From positions 2,852,001 through 2,916,000 of the forward strand of contig NZ_CP060412.1 of NCBI RefSeq assembly GCF_014297575.1: a DNA stretch of 64,000 nt, read 5' to 3'. The translations under genes and the position numbers were made by a program. Shown here piece by piece: positions 47,987 to 56,406 of this stretch; within the stretch, counting starts at the first letter, position 1, and each line of letters starts with the position of its first letter. The notes under the pieces are model-generated. The model was given only the letters and a program-made list of their open reading frames with translations, searched no databases and was not told the DNA's origin. This DNA comes from Dyella telluris. Lineage in GTDB: Bacteria; Pseudomonadota; Gammaproteobacteria; Xanthomonadales; Rhodanobacteraceae.

Positions 47987-49306
47987 ATGAACAATTTCCT
48001 GATCAACCTCGGCCTGCTCATTCTTGTCATTGTCGGGGTCGCCTTCTGGGTGACCTTGCCCTGGCAGGCGGCCATCGTGCTGGTCGTGCTGTTTGCCTTG
48101 TGGATGGGCCTGACGCGATCCGGCCGCCGTGCGGCATCGGTGGCCAGCGTGGGCATCAGCACGCTGGGTCAACGACTCGGTTCATCGGCCGTCATCGTGA
48201 TCGGCATCGCCGGCGTGGTCGGCGTGCTGGTTGCGCTGCTGGCGATGGGCGAGGGCTATGGCGAAACCCTGCGCAAGACGGGCAGCGCCGATACCGCCAT
48301 TGTCATGCGCGGTTCGTCCGCCGCCGAAGTGATGTCGGTGCTGGATCACGACAGTGTCACGCTGATCCCGCAGGCCGCCGGCATCGCCAAGGATGCGAAG
48401 GGCCAGCCCATCGCCTCGCCCGAGATCGTCGTGGCGGCCAACCTTCCGCTCAAGGGCAGCACGGCCGATGACGAAGGGAGCGTGCAATTGCGTGGTGTGG
48501 GCGAGCAGGCATGGGCGGTGCGGCCTAACGTGAAGATCGTGCAGGGACGCAACTTCCAGCCCGGCATGCGCGAGCTCATTGTGGGCAAGGGCGCTGCCAA
48601 ACAGTTCGACGGTCTGGTTCCCGGTCACACCATCAAGCTGGGCAACCAGCAGTGGACCGTGGTGGGCGTGTTCTCCTCCGGTGACGCGATGGACTCGGAA
48701 GTGTGGGGCGATGCCAGCGTGGTGGCCGATACCTACCGCCGCGGCAGCAGTCGTGCCTCGGTCACCGTGCGCCTCACCGATCCCAAGGCCTACGACGCGT
48801 TCAAGAAGGAGCTGGAAGACAACCCGCAGCTGAAGGTGGATGTCAGCACCACCATCGACTACTTCAGCAAGCAGTCCGAAGGCATGACCAAGGTGATCCG
48901 CATCATGGGCATTACCGTGGGCCTGATCATGGCCATCGGTGCGATGTTCGGTGCACTCAACACCATGTTCGCGGCGGTGGCCGCGCGCGCACGCGAAATC
49001 GCCACGCTGCGTGCCATCGGGTTCCGTGGCTTTCCGGTGGTGGTGGCGGTGATGCTGGAAACCATGCTGCTGGCGGCCATCGGCGGTTTGTTGGGCGGCG
49101 TGCTCGCCTGGCTGATCTTCAACGGCTACAGCGCCTCGACGCTGGCGGCCGGTACCGTCGGCAAGCTCAGCTTCGAGTTGCGCGTGTCGCCCGAACTGCT
49201 GTGGACCGGCCTGAAGTGGGCATTGGCCATCGGTTTCATCGGCGGCCTGTACCCGGCCGTGCGCGCGGCGCGGTTGCCGGTGACTACGGCCTTGCGTGAA
49301 CTCTGA
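47987..49306 (+). CDS. MacB/FtsX-type ABC permease, second subunit
   Basis: 439 residues. Two extra hydrophobic helices at the N-terminus (about 4-45) precede the standard TM1 (about 65-85), the MacB_PCD domain and the C-terminal FtsX helices. The coupling loop is ARAREIATLRAIGFRGFPVV. With the first permease and the ATPase it forms an FtsX-superfamily exporter. No TolC-type gene is linked. Last gene of the operon, ended by a hairpin terminator. Confidence 0.92.
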   Translation: MNNFLINLGLLILVIVGVAFWVTLPWQAAIVLVVLFALWMGLTRSGRRAASVASVGISTLGQRLGSSAVIVIGIAGVVGVLVALLAMGEGYGETLRKTGSADTAIVMRGSSAAEVMSVLDHDSVTLIPQAAGIAKDAKGQPIASPEIVVAANLPLKGSTADDEGSVQLRGVGEQAWAVRPNVKIVQGRNFQPGMRELIVGKGAAKQFDGLVPGHTIKLGNQQWTVVGVFSSGDAMDSEVWGDASVVADTYRRGSSRASVTVRLTDPKAYDAFKKELEDNPQLKVDVSTTIDYFSKQSEGMTKVIRIMGITVGLIMAIGAMFGALNTMFAAVAARAREIATLRAIGFRGFPVVVAVMLETMLLAAIGGLLGGVLAWLIFNGYSASTLAAGTVGKLSFELRVSPELLWTGLKWALAIGFIGGLYPAVRAARLPVTTALREL

Positions 49307-49324
49307 GGCGGGGTAGGTGATGCG

Positions 49325-49354
49325 AAAAGGGCGCGGCATGTGCCGCGCCCTTTT
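49325..49354. terminator. Rho-independent terminator, ABC efflux operon / AtoE gene
   Basis: The stem AAAAGGGCGCGGCA / TGCCGCGCCCTTTT with a very short TG-containing loop lies between two convergent genes and can act in both directions. Confidence 0.85.
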
Positions 49355-49360
49355 CCTTCA

Positions 49361-50773
49361 TTACGGCATCACCGGTGGAACATAGGTCAGTGTGAGGCCA
49401 AGCGCCCATAGCAGCCCCAGCACCAGCGGCACGTGCACCAGCAGCTGCATGAAAGTGAAGCCGACCACGTCGCGAGCCTTCAATCCCAGCACGCCAAGCA
49501 GCGGCAGCATCCAGAACGGATTGATCAGGTTGGGCAGTGCTTCGGCGGCGTTGTACACCTGTACGGCCCAGCCCAGGTGCACATGCAGGTCGTTGGCAGC
49601 CTGCATCACGTAAGGGGCTTCCACCAGCCACTTGCCACCGCCGGACGGCACGAAGAAGCCGAGCACCGAGGAGTACACGCCCATCACGAACGGGAAACTG
49701 TCGGTGGTGGCGATGTGCACGAACAGACCTGAAAGCCGGTGCGACAGCGTGACATCGCCCACGCCGGGCGCATGCGTGAGCAGAGCGGCGATACCGCCAT
49801 ACAACGGGAACTGGATAAGCACACCCGCCGTGCTCGGCACCGCGCGTGCCACGGCATTGAGGAAGCTGCGCGGTCGCCAGTGCAGCAACAGCCCCACCGT
49901 CAGGAACAGGAAGTTGTAGGTGTTGAGGTTGGCGATTGCCGTGACCGCTGGCTTGGAGACGAACTCGACGGCGAGCCAGCCTAGCCCGATCAGGCCAATC
50001 AACACCGAGAGCAGCGGGCTGTACTCAAGCCATTCGCCCGGACGTTGGCGTGGCGGCAACGCCGGGGTTGCCGTTTCCGTCACGCCGAAATCGTTCGCCG
50101 TGCGTGCGGCGCGATCCGATGGCGCGGTGAGCCAGCAGACCAGCAGCGACACCACGATGAGCGCGGCGGTGAGCAGAAGCGATTGCCACAGGAAAATCGT
50201 CTGGCTGAAGGGCAGCACGCCGGTGATGTTGATCAGGCCAGGCGGCATGCTTTTGGGGTTGGCCTGCAGTTGAGCGGCCGATGACGACAGGCCCATGGCC
50301 CACACCGCGCCCAGGCCCAGATAGGCGGCCGCGCCGGCAGCGCGGTAGTCCATGCGCAGGTCGTCGCGACGCGCGAGTGCACGCACCAGCAGGCCGCCGA
50401 ACACCAGCGAGAAGCCCCAGGACAGCAGCGAGGCGAGCATGCTGATCAGTCCGACATAGCAGATCGCGCCTCGCCCGGTTTTCGGCGCGCGCGCCAGCCA
50501 TTCGATGAAGCGCGCAACCACCGGCGCGGTGGCCACCACGTAGCCGCCTATCACCACGAAGGCCATCTGCATGGTGAAGGGAATCAGGCTCCAGAAGCCG
50601 TCGCCGAACGCGTTGACGGTGACGGTGGGCGTTGCACCGAACGCCAGCGCGGCGACGGCGACGATGATCACACCCAGTGCCGCGAACACCCATGCGTCGG
50701 GAAACCACTGCTCCGACCACGCCGCGCAACGTAGCGCGGCCCGGGCCATCAGACCTTCGTTCGTCGTGTTCAT
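49361..50773 (-). CDS. AtoE-type short-chain fatty acid transporter
   Basis: 470 residues from the ATG at 50773 (MNTTNEGLMARAALRCAAWS); a start at 50830 is less likely. It is a polytopic protein with about 12 hydrophobic helices. AtoE-family features are ERWFPDAWVFA-like (SEQWFPDAWVFAAL), FWSLIPFTMQMAFVVIGGYVVA, VFGGLLVRALARR and FFVPSGGGKWLVEAPYV. It probably takes up acetoacetate, butyrate or similar short-chain acids. No ato catabolic genes are linked here, so the substrate is inferred from family only. Confidence 0.9.
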   Translation of the reverse strand: MNTTNEGLMARAALRCAAWSEQWFPDAWVFAALGVIIVAVAALAFGATPTVTVNAFGDGFWSLIPFTMQMAFVVIGGYVVATAPVVARFIEWLARAPKTGRGAICYVGLISMLASLLSWGFSLVFGGLLVRALARRDDLRMDYRAAGAAAYLGLGAVWAMGLSSSAAQLQANPKSMPPGLINITGVLPFSQTIFLWQSLLLTAALIVVSLLVCWLTAPSDRAARTANDFGVTETATPALPPRQRPGEWLEYSPLLSVLIGLIGLGWLAVEFVSKPAVTAIANLNTYNFLFLTVGLLLHWRPRSFLNAVARAVPSTAGVLIQFPLYGGIAALLTHAPGVGDVTLSHRLSGLFVHIATTDSFPFVMGVYSSVLGFFVPSGGGKWLVEAPYVMQAANDLHVHLGWAVQVYNAAEALPNLINPFWMLPLLGVLGLKARDVVGFTFMQLLVHVPLVLGLLWALGLTLTYVPPVMP

Positions 50774-50851
50774 GGGCCTATCCCAAGCCAGGATCAGGCC
50801 ATGGTGAAGGCCCCGCCGAGGGCGAGGCAAGCACGCCAGACTAAAGCGGCG

Positions 50852-51766
50852 TCAGCGGCGCTGACGCGCCAGCGTGATGGCACCCACGCCAAGCAGGATG
50901 ATGGCCATGCCGGCCAGGTCATACGGGCCCACGCTTTCACCAGCCAGCATGACGCCGAACAGCACGGCCACCGGGGGATTCACATAGGCGTAGCTGGTCG
51001 CGAGGGCCGGGCGTGCGTGCTTGAGCACGTACAGGAAGGCGCTGAACGCGATGATGGAGCCGAACACGGCAAGGTAGACCACAGCGGCCGTGGCGCGCGC
51101 TGTCGGATGTTCCGGCAAGCGTTCGCCGCTGGCGAAGCCGACGGCGAGCAGGGCCACGCTGGCGCAGAGCATCTGCGCCGCGGTGTTCATCGGGCCGGTG
51201 GGCATGTCCTGGCGACGGCTCCAGGTGGCACCGAACGCCCAGCTCATGGCGGCAACCAGCAGTGCGATGGCGCCGATGCGCGAGCCGGACAGGCTGCTGC
51301 CGAGGTTCAGTACGATCACGCCGACAAAGCCGATCACCAGCCCCACCGTTTCCCGCCGGTTGGGCCATTCACCGTAAAGCCCGGAGAACAGGGCGGCGAA
51401 CAGCGGCATGCTGGCCACGGCTACCGCGGCAATGCCGGAGCTCACCCGTTCTTCGGCAAAGCACACCAGACCGTTGCCGAAGCCCAGCAGCAGGATGCCG
51501 GTGATGGCGGCATTGCGCCATTGGCGCAGCGAGGGAGCGGCCATGCCGCGCAGGCGCAGGAAGGCGAACAACGCTACGCCCGCACCAAGAAAACGGATAC
51601 CGGCGAGCAAGAAGGGCGGGTAGCTCTCCAGCGCAAAACGGATACCCAGGTATGTCGAGCCCCAGATGATGTAGAGCGCGAATAACCCTAGCGGCACCAA
51701 TACGCGGGTGTCGGCAATGGGCGATGTCGCCGCGGGCGCGGCGGTGGTGGTCGTCGTGTCTGTCAT
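50852..51766 (-). CDS. EamA/DMT family transporter (YedA-like)
   Basis: 304 residues from the ATG at 51766. Ten hydrophobic helices in two EamA repeats. The first repeat begins ALYIIWGSTYLGIRFAL and contains EERVSSGIAAVAVASMP; the second ends NPPVAVLFGVMLAGESVGPY. The N-terminal 20 residues are Thr/Ala-rich and probably cytoplasmic. DMT exporters move amino acids or metabolites; the substrate is unknown. It lies between the AtoE gene and the ada-like gene without overlap. Confidence 0.9.
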   Translation of the reverse strand: MTDTTTTTAAPAATSPIADTRVLVPLGLFALYIIWGSTYLGIRFALESYPPFLLAGIRFLGAGVALFAFLRLRGMAAPSLRQWRNAAITGILLLGFGNGLVCFAEERVSSGIAAVAVASMPLFAALFSGLYGEWPNRRETVGLVIGFVGVIVLNLGSSLSGSRIGAIALLVAAMSWAFGATWSRRQDMPTGPMNTAAQMLCASVALLAVGFASGERLPEHPTARATAAVVYLAVFGSIIAFSAFLYVLKHARPALATSYAYVNPPVAVLFGVMLAGESVGPYDLAGMAIILLGVGAITLARQRR

Positions 51767-51893
51767 GGCCGGGGTCGCGGGGAAGCATCGCGGGGCGGAT
51801 GCCACCTATAGTTTACAGGCCAGTTGAAGATAATCCGGGCGGAGCGAAGGCAGAAGCGAGTCTTCCGCAAGACAGGCTTGAGCGCCGCTCAAG

Positions 51894-52781
51894 TCAGGCG
51901 GCGGAGCGTTTGGGTTGCTCCCGGTCGGCGCGTTGCTCGCTGGCGAGCAGGTCGCGCTTGCGTTCCACCCCCCAGCGCCAGCCGCCCAGCGAGCCGTCTT
52001 CGCGAACAATGCGATGGCACGGCACGATCAGTGCCAGGCGATTGTTTCCGCACGCGTTGCCGATGGCACGGGCCGCCTTGGGCATGCCCAGTTCCGCCGC
52101 CAGTTCGCCGTAGCTCATGGTGGTGCCGGAGGGGATGCGCGTCAGTGCGTTCCACACACGCCACTGGAAGGCGGTCGCGGCCACGTCGAGCGGTGGCAGC
52201 TCCGGCGCGTCGGCATGGCTCCAGCCAAGGTCGCTGGCAATGCGGGCAATCACGGCATCAAGCCATTCCTCGCGGCCGGCATCCACGCGTTCGCGCACGG
52301 CCTTGGGGAACTCGCTGATGAGTCGCTGTTCGAGCTCCGCATCGGTATCGCCCAACGTTACCGAGCAGATGCCGCGCGTGGTGGTGGCCACCAGCATTCG
52401 ACCCAGCGGCGTGCCGGTGGTGGTGTAGCGGATGTCCGCGCCTGCGCCACCGGCGCGGTAGCTGGCCGGCGTCATGCCCAGCAGGCGATCGCTGTGTTCG
52501 TAGACGCGGCTGCCCGAGCCGAAACCGGCGTCGTACACGGCATCGGAAACGGCAGCGCCCTTGCGCAGTGCGTTCTTCAGCTGCCCGAAGCGACGAGCGC
52601 GGTGATACTCGGCCGGGCTCATGCCGAAGCGGCGACGGAAGGCGCGTTGCAGATGACTGGGGCTGAGACTGGCTGCATCGGCCAGCACCTGCAGGGTGGG
52701 CGCTTCCTCCGCCTGTTCCAGCAACTGGCGGACATGTTCGAGCGTGGTTTCGTTGGCGTGACGGGCGTTCATGATCGACAT
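51894..52781 (-). CDS. Ada-like AraC-HTH / O6-methylguanine-DNA methyltransferase fusion
   Basis: 295 residues from 52781 (an ATG at 52772 is also possible). The N-terminal AraC-type HTH (about 20-110: LADAASLSPSHLQRAFRRRF) is joined to a methyltransferase domain with the catalytic IVPCHRIV Cys and the RAIGNACGNN helix. It lacks the N-terminal zinc domain with the phosphotriester-sensing Cys of E. coli Ada, so it should repair O6-alkylguanine but cannot be switched on by the known Ada route. Monocistronic by spacing. Confidence 0.9.
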   Translation of the reverse strand: MSIMNARHANETTLEHVRQLLEQAEEAPTLQVLADAASLSPSHLQRAFRRRFGMSPAEYHRARRFGQLKNALRKGAAVSDAVYDAGFGSGSRVYEHSDRLLGMTPASYRAGGAGADIRYTTTGTPLGRMLVATTTRGICSVTLGDTDAELEQRLISEFPKAVRERVDAGREEWLDAVIARIASDLGWSHADAPELPPLDVAATAFQWRVWNALTRIPSGTTMSYGELAAELGMPKAARAIGNACGNNRLALIVPCHRIVREDGSLGGWRWGVERKRDLLASEQRADREQPKRSAA

Positions 52782-52906
52782 CCGGTGAACCGATGGGACC
52801 AGCCTAGTGCCCTGGCACGGGGGTAGCCATCCGGATCTTGCGCGCGTCTTCGGCCGCCCTCATGCGGCGGTCGGCATAGCGGATGTCGAGGCCCGCGGGC
52901 CGGGTC

Positions 52907-53179
52907 TCAGCGAGCCGCGTGACGCGTCTGGTGAAGCACCACGAATTCGCCCTCGATCACCTCGGGCTTGTGCGCGCGACGCCCCTGGGGCGACACGGCG
53001 CCCCGCTTGCGCGACCATTGGCGCAGGGCGAACACCACGGCGCCGCCAATCAGCAGCACGCTGGCCACCACCAGACCGAACACCATCAGCACGCCAACCA
53101 CGGCCAGACCCAACACCAGGGACAGGGCGCGGACCAGCGGGTGGCGGGAGCGACGCGGCAATGGCAGCGAAAAACGCAT
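52907..53179 (-). CDS. Small inner-membrane protein of unknown function
   Basis: 90 residues. An Arg-rich N-terminus is followed by two adjacent hydrophobic segments (about 18-33 and 36-52, VLGLAVVGVLMVFGLVVASV) and a basic cytoplasmic-type tail ending VIEGEFVVLHQTRHAAR. No family is recognised, though the composition is typical of a real membrane protein. It is divergent from the Rieske gene across a 79-nt gap. Confidence 0.6.
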   Translation of the reverse strand: MRFSLPLPRRSRHPLVRALSLVLGLAVVGVLMVFGLVVASVLLIGGAVVFALRQWSRKRGAVSPQGRRAHKPEVIEGEFVVLHQTRHAAR

Positions 53180-53212
53180 GATGTTAAAAATCCGTGTGGT
53201 AAAATCAACGAC

Positions 53213-53224
53213 TTACGTACGTAA
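53213..53224. promoter_or_regulatory. 12-nt perfect palindrome upstream of the Rieske gene
   Basis: TTACGTACGTAA lies just after a TAAAAT -10-like box (about 53200-53205) and 35 nt before the Rieske ATG. The position would suit an operator overlapping the transcription start, but this is only inferred from symmetry. Confidence 0.3.
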
Positions 53225-53258
53225 CGATGGGGCCTGACGGCCAAAGAGGCAAGTGCCT

Positions 53259-53603
53259 ATGGACACAGCAACTCCCGACCAGGCGCTTTGCCGGCTGGAC
53301 GAAATCCCTGATAACGGCGCCATTGCCGTCGATGCCGTGCTGCGCGACGGCGAGGAAAGCGTGATCGTGCTGCGTCGCAACGACGCGGTGCACGCCTACC
53401 TCAATATCTGCCCCCATGCCGGCAGGCGGCTGGACTGGGCGCCGGGCAAGTTCCTCGTGAAGGACAACTTGCTCATCTGCGCTGCACATGGCGCGTCCTT
53501 CCAGGACGCGGACGGCTTGTGTGTCGGCGGCCCCTGTCGTGGCGAGCACCTGCGTCGGGTGGGCGTACGCGTGACCGATGGTGAGGTCTGGCTGGACGAC
53601 TGA
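53259..53603 (+). CDS. Rieske-type [2Fe-2S] ferredoxin-like protein
   Basis: 114 residues from the ATG at 53259; an in-frame GTG at 53253 is a weaker alternative. Rieske cluster ligands are CPH (C51, H53, in CPHAGRRLDW) and CAAH (C74, H77, in CAAHGASF), with GPCRGEHL after them. Soluble, single-domain, no signal, so it is probably an electron carrier or NirD-like/oxygenase ferredoxin. The redox partner is not in the window. Its stop is directly followed by a gene remnant. Confidence 0.88.
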   Translation: MDTATPDQALCRLDEIPDNGAIAVDAVLRDGEESVIVLRRNDAVHAYLNICPHAGRRLDWAPGKFLVKDNLLICAAHGASFQDADGLCVGGPCRGEHLRRVGVRVTDGEVWLDD

Positions 53604-53605
53604 GA

Positions 53606-53842
53606 TCGCCTGCCTGGACTGGTGAGGTTTTGCCGCAGGACGCCAAGGCCACCGTCTATCAGCTCGACGCGCGCTCCCCCGACGCCTTCATCCTGGCCAA
53701 CCAGTTCAAGGTGAAACCCGGCGACGTGGTGTTCGTCGGCCCCGCGGGCATCACCCGCTGGAACCGCTTCCTGACGCAGCTGCTACCGTTGACCGGCATC
53801 ATCAGCAACGCCGCCAGCGCCACCTACAATTTCGATCGCTGA
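53606..53842 (+). pseudogene. Remnant of a Wza/GumB-type polysaccharide export protein (C-terminus only)
   Basis: Only about 70 codons of a larger gene remain in frame (VYQLDARSPDAFILANQF, then VKPGDVVFVGPAGITRWNRF, ending ASATYNFDR). This is the usual end of the outer-membrane polysaccharide export family, whose members are normally 200-400 residues with a signal or lipobox and SLBB domains. Those parts are absent: the sequence begins immediately after the Rieske stop with no good start (an in-frame TTG lies at 53630). A 5' deletion is inferred. Confidence 0.7.
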
Positions 53843-54137
53843 GCATCGCGCAGGGCATGTCGAAACACCTGCCTGAGGCAGGTGTGGCAATACTCGAGGG
53901 GAAGCTCGTCAGATCCTGCTCATGGTCTCGCAGGTTGGCAGAGCGTCTGCACGCCGTTCTGCTGATCGTCGACACCGCGAATGACGTAGATCGCCTTGGC
54001 TTTCGATGTGCTCGGGTTGAGTACCTGCACCCGGAGCGCACAGGTGCACCGGTTATGAGTCGTGCATGGGCGTAAGCGCCCTGACCCCGTGACGAAGTAG
54101 CCATACCACTCTGCAGGCATAGCCCGGGCCGAACCAC
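53843..54137. other. 295-nt gap inside the degraded exopolysaccharide locus
   Basis: No convincing gene. It has a 9-bp hairpin at 53865-53885 (ACACCTGCC-TGA-GGCAGGTGT) without a T-run. On the minus strand a frame ending near 53920 reads CALRVQVLNPSTSKAKAIYV and looks protein-like, but has no clear start or family; it could be another gene fragment. The stretch from 53900 to 54100 may be scar sequence from rearrangement. Confidence 0.4.
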
Positions 54138-55652
54138 ATGTCCGAAAGACCCTCCCTTCCGCCTCAGGACGACGAGATCGACCTGCGCGCGCTGCTTGGC
54201 ACGTTGCTCGATCACAAATGGCTGATCGGCATCGTGACCGGCGCCTGCTTCGTTCTCGGCGTCTGCTACGCGGTTCTTGCCACGCCAATCTATGAGGCCG
54301 ACGCGCTGGTTCAGGTCGAGCAGAAAGTGCCGGACCTGCCAGGGCTGAGTGCCATCAGCCAGACACTGGGTGCATCAAGTTCGGAAGCCACTACCGAGAT
54401 CGCGCTACTGACCTCGCGCGCAGTGATCGGCACGGCTGTCGCTGATCTCAATCTTCAGGTTGATGTGCAGCCGTATCGACTGCCGTTGTTCGGGGGCTGG
54501 TTAGTGAGCCACTTCGTGCCTGCCACGGAGGGCGAGGTGGCCGCTCCCCGGTTCGGACTGAGTCGGTACGACTGGGGTGGTTCGGTTCTCGATGTTTTCC
54601 AATTGAAAGTGCCGGCGTCCCTGGAAGAAGAAGAGATGACGCTGCTCGCCGACGGCGGCGGCCGGTACAGACTGCTATACCGCGGCGACGTCATGCTTCA
54701 GGGCCAAGTTGGCAGCGTCGCCAGTGGCCATGGCATAGCCATGCAGGTGCGCGAGCTCCGGGCCAATGCAGGGGCACGTTTCGCCGTAACGCATCATGCC
54801 GCACTGGCGGTCAAGGGGCTTGGCGTAGACGCGGGCAATGGCCCCTGGTTTGGCGCGATTGTCAGTGCGGCATTGACGATACTTCCGTTGTTGCGCGGAT
54901 GCCGTATTCCGATGCGTCTGTTCCTGGTGGCTTGTGCGTGGGGCGTCATCAGGGCGAGCTTCCTATCCGTTCTGTCCAAGGATCTCCTCGCTGCGTACTT
55001 GATTCTTCCTTTGACTCTGTTCGCGGGCCACCGTGCTTTTGGCAAGGCATGGACTGTTGCTGGCCTGCTCTACGGTTGGGTCATTCGCAAGTACTGGGTG
55101 CTGGCCACTTTGACGTGGCTTGGTCTGCAGTGCGTAAGAAAATGGTTGACGCCGTTTCGCGTTCTGCTTGGCGTCTTTTTGCTTTATCTCACCTTTGCAA
55201 TCATGTTCCAGTCGTTGCTCGGTCAATCGCTGGATTTTGCACGTTCGTCAATGAACGAGAACCGCGTTCTTGGATCGCAGGGTTCACAAACGGTCATCGT
55301 ACCCATCTTCAGTTCGGCCAATGTGGTGATGCAGGCCATCAACGCGATGCTGGTGCTCTTTAGGCTGGTTTTCCCCGTAGAACTGCTGCGGTTTCTGTCC
55401 CCAGACAAGATTGCATTTGTGATCTTGACGCCCGTGACGATCTGGTGGGCGCTGAAGATTGTCTGGGCGTCGGTCCGAGCCGACCATCCTGTCGTCATCC
55501 GGGCAGGAAAAGCGGCTCTCGTACCGTTGGCTTTCCTCGTGGTCGAAGGCATCTTCGAGCCCGATTGCCTGCTCGCGGTGATCTGCAGTCACGGCGTGTA
55601 TGTCTTCGTGGAGCGTCCGTTGACGAATCAATTGCGAAGGCTGGTCTCCTGA
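54138..55652 (+). CDS. Chimeric exopolysaccharide protein: Wzc/GumC-type N-half joined to a polymerase-like membrane C-half
   Basis: 504 residues. Residues 1-~218 look like the N-terminus of a polysaccharide copolymerase: acidic EIDLRALLGTLLDHKWLIGI, TM1 (about 27-47), then YEADALVQVEQKVPDLPGLS and GIAMQVRELRANAGARFAVT. The expected second TM and tyrosine-kinase or coiled-coil part never follows. From about residue 222 it changes to a multi-spanning protein (about 7 helices: LRGCRIPMRLFLVACAWGVI, LAAYLILPLTLFAG) like the C-terminal part of a Wzy-type polymerase, in AT-richer codons. The ORF is open, but normal function as either protein is unlikely. In-frame fusion by deletion is inferred, with the junction near 54790-54805. 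Confidence 0.7.
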   Translation: MSERPSLPPQDDEIDLRALLGTLLDHKWLIGIVTGACFVLGVCYAVLATPIYEADALVQVEQKVPDLPGLSAISQTLGASSSEATTEIALLTSRAVIGTAVADLNLQVDVQPYRLPLFGGWLVSHFVPATEGEVAAPRFGLSRYDWGGSVLDVFQLKVPASLEEEEMTLLADGGGRYRLLYRGDVMLQGQVGSVASGHGIAMQVRELRANAGARFAVTHHAALAVKGLGVDAGNGPWFGAIVSAALTILPLLRGCRIPMRLFLVACAWGVIRASFLSVLSKDLLAAYLILPLTLFAGHRAFGKAWTVAGLLYGWVIRKYWVLATLTWLGLQCVRKWLTPFRVLLGVFLLYLTFAIMFQSLLGQSLDFARSSMNENRVLGSQGSQTVIVPIFSSANVVMQAINAMLVLFRLVFPVELLRFLSPDKIAFVILTPVTIWWALKIVWASVRADHPVVIRAGKAALVPLAFLVVEGIFEPDCLLAVICSHGVYVFVERPLTNQLRRLVS

Positions 55653-55721
55653 ACCGTCGTGCCCGTTGTTACCGCGCGGAGTGGGTAAGTCGTCTTGTGC
55701 GCACGCGCGGACCGTTCCGTC

Positions 55722-56354
55722 ATGACGTTTGCATCTCACTCTGACTCCTGGTCCGTATTCTGGCGGTATCTGACCGGCCTGGGTGATTTGGCCGTGGTGC
55801 TGCCTTGCGCGATCATTCTTGGAGCCTGGCTCGTGTGTCATGCGGAGTCGCGGCGGCAAGCGAAGCGATGGTCTATCGCCTTTCTCACGGTAGCTACGCT
55901 GGTAGGTGCGAGTAAGCTCGCCTACATGGCCTGGGGGCTGGGTATTCCATCGTTGGACTTCATAGGGTTCAGTGGTCACTCGGCCGTGGCCACTCTGGTG
56001 TGGCCCACCCTGTTGGGGGTATTGGCGGATCGATGGGGAACTGCGAGGCGTTCGCTCGGCATGGGCCTGGGACTTTTGCTGGCACTGTGTGTGTGCGTAT
56101 CCAGAGTCGTACTGCATGCCCATTCAGTGGCAGAAGTGGTAGCAGGCTTTGCGCTTGGCTTGGTGGCTCTACTGGAATTCTGGCGTGAACTTTTCGCGGC
56201 ACGACTGCCTGAGCGCAAGGCGTCCTTGCTGTTGCTGCTAGCGTTGGTCGTGCCACTGGCCGGTGGGCATCGCTTCCCGTCGGAGGGGCTGCTGCGAGCC
56301 GTTGCCATTGAATTGAACCATCGTCATATGGCACATGCGCGTCACGAGCTGTAG
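55722..56354 (+). CDS. PAP2-like membrane phosphatase with degenerate first motif
   Basis: 210 residues from the ATG at 55722. Five or six hydrophobic helices. PAP2 motifs C2 (GFSGHSA, about 83-89) and C3 (SRVVLHAHSVAEVVAGF) retain the catalytic His residues. Motif C1 (normally KxxxxxxRP) reads KLAYMAWG, so the Arg-Pro is missing. Members of this family act on lipid phosphates or polyprenyl-pyrophosphate and are often found in exopolysaccharide loci. Codon use is less GC-rich than in the flanks. It lies 69 nt after the chimeric gene. Confidence 0.78.
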   Translation: MTFASHSDSWSVFWRYLTGLGDLAVVLPCAIILGAWLVCHAESRRQAKRWSIAFLTVATLVGASKLAYMAWGLGIPSLDFIGFSGHSAVATLVWPTLLGVLADRWGTARRSLGMGLGLLLALCVCVSRVVLHAHSVAEVVAGFALGLVALLEFWRELFAARLPERKASLLLLLALVVPLAGGHRFPSEGLLRAVAIELNHRHMAHARHEL

Positions 56355-56406
56355 GACACGTAGAGCGCACAGGTTCCGGCCGCGCCTGCCGTGCGGCTTA
56401 GGTGGC

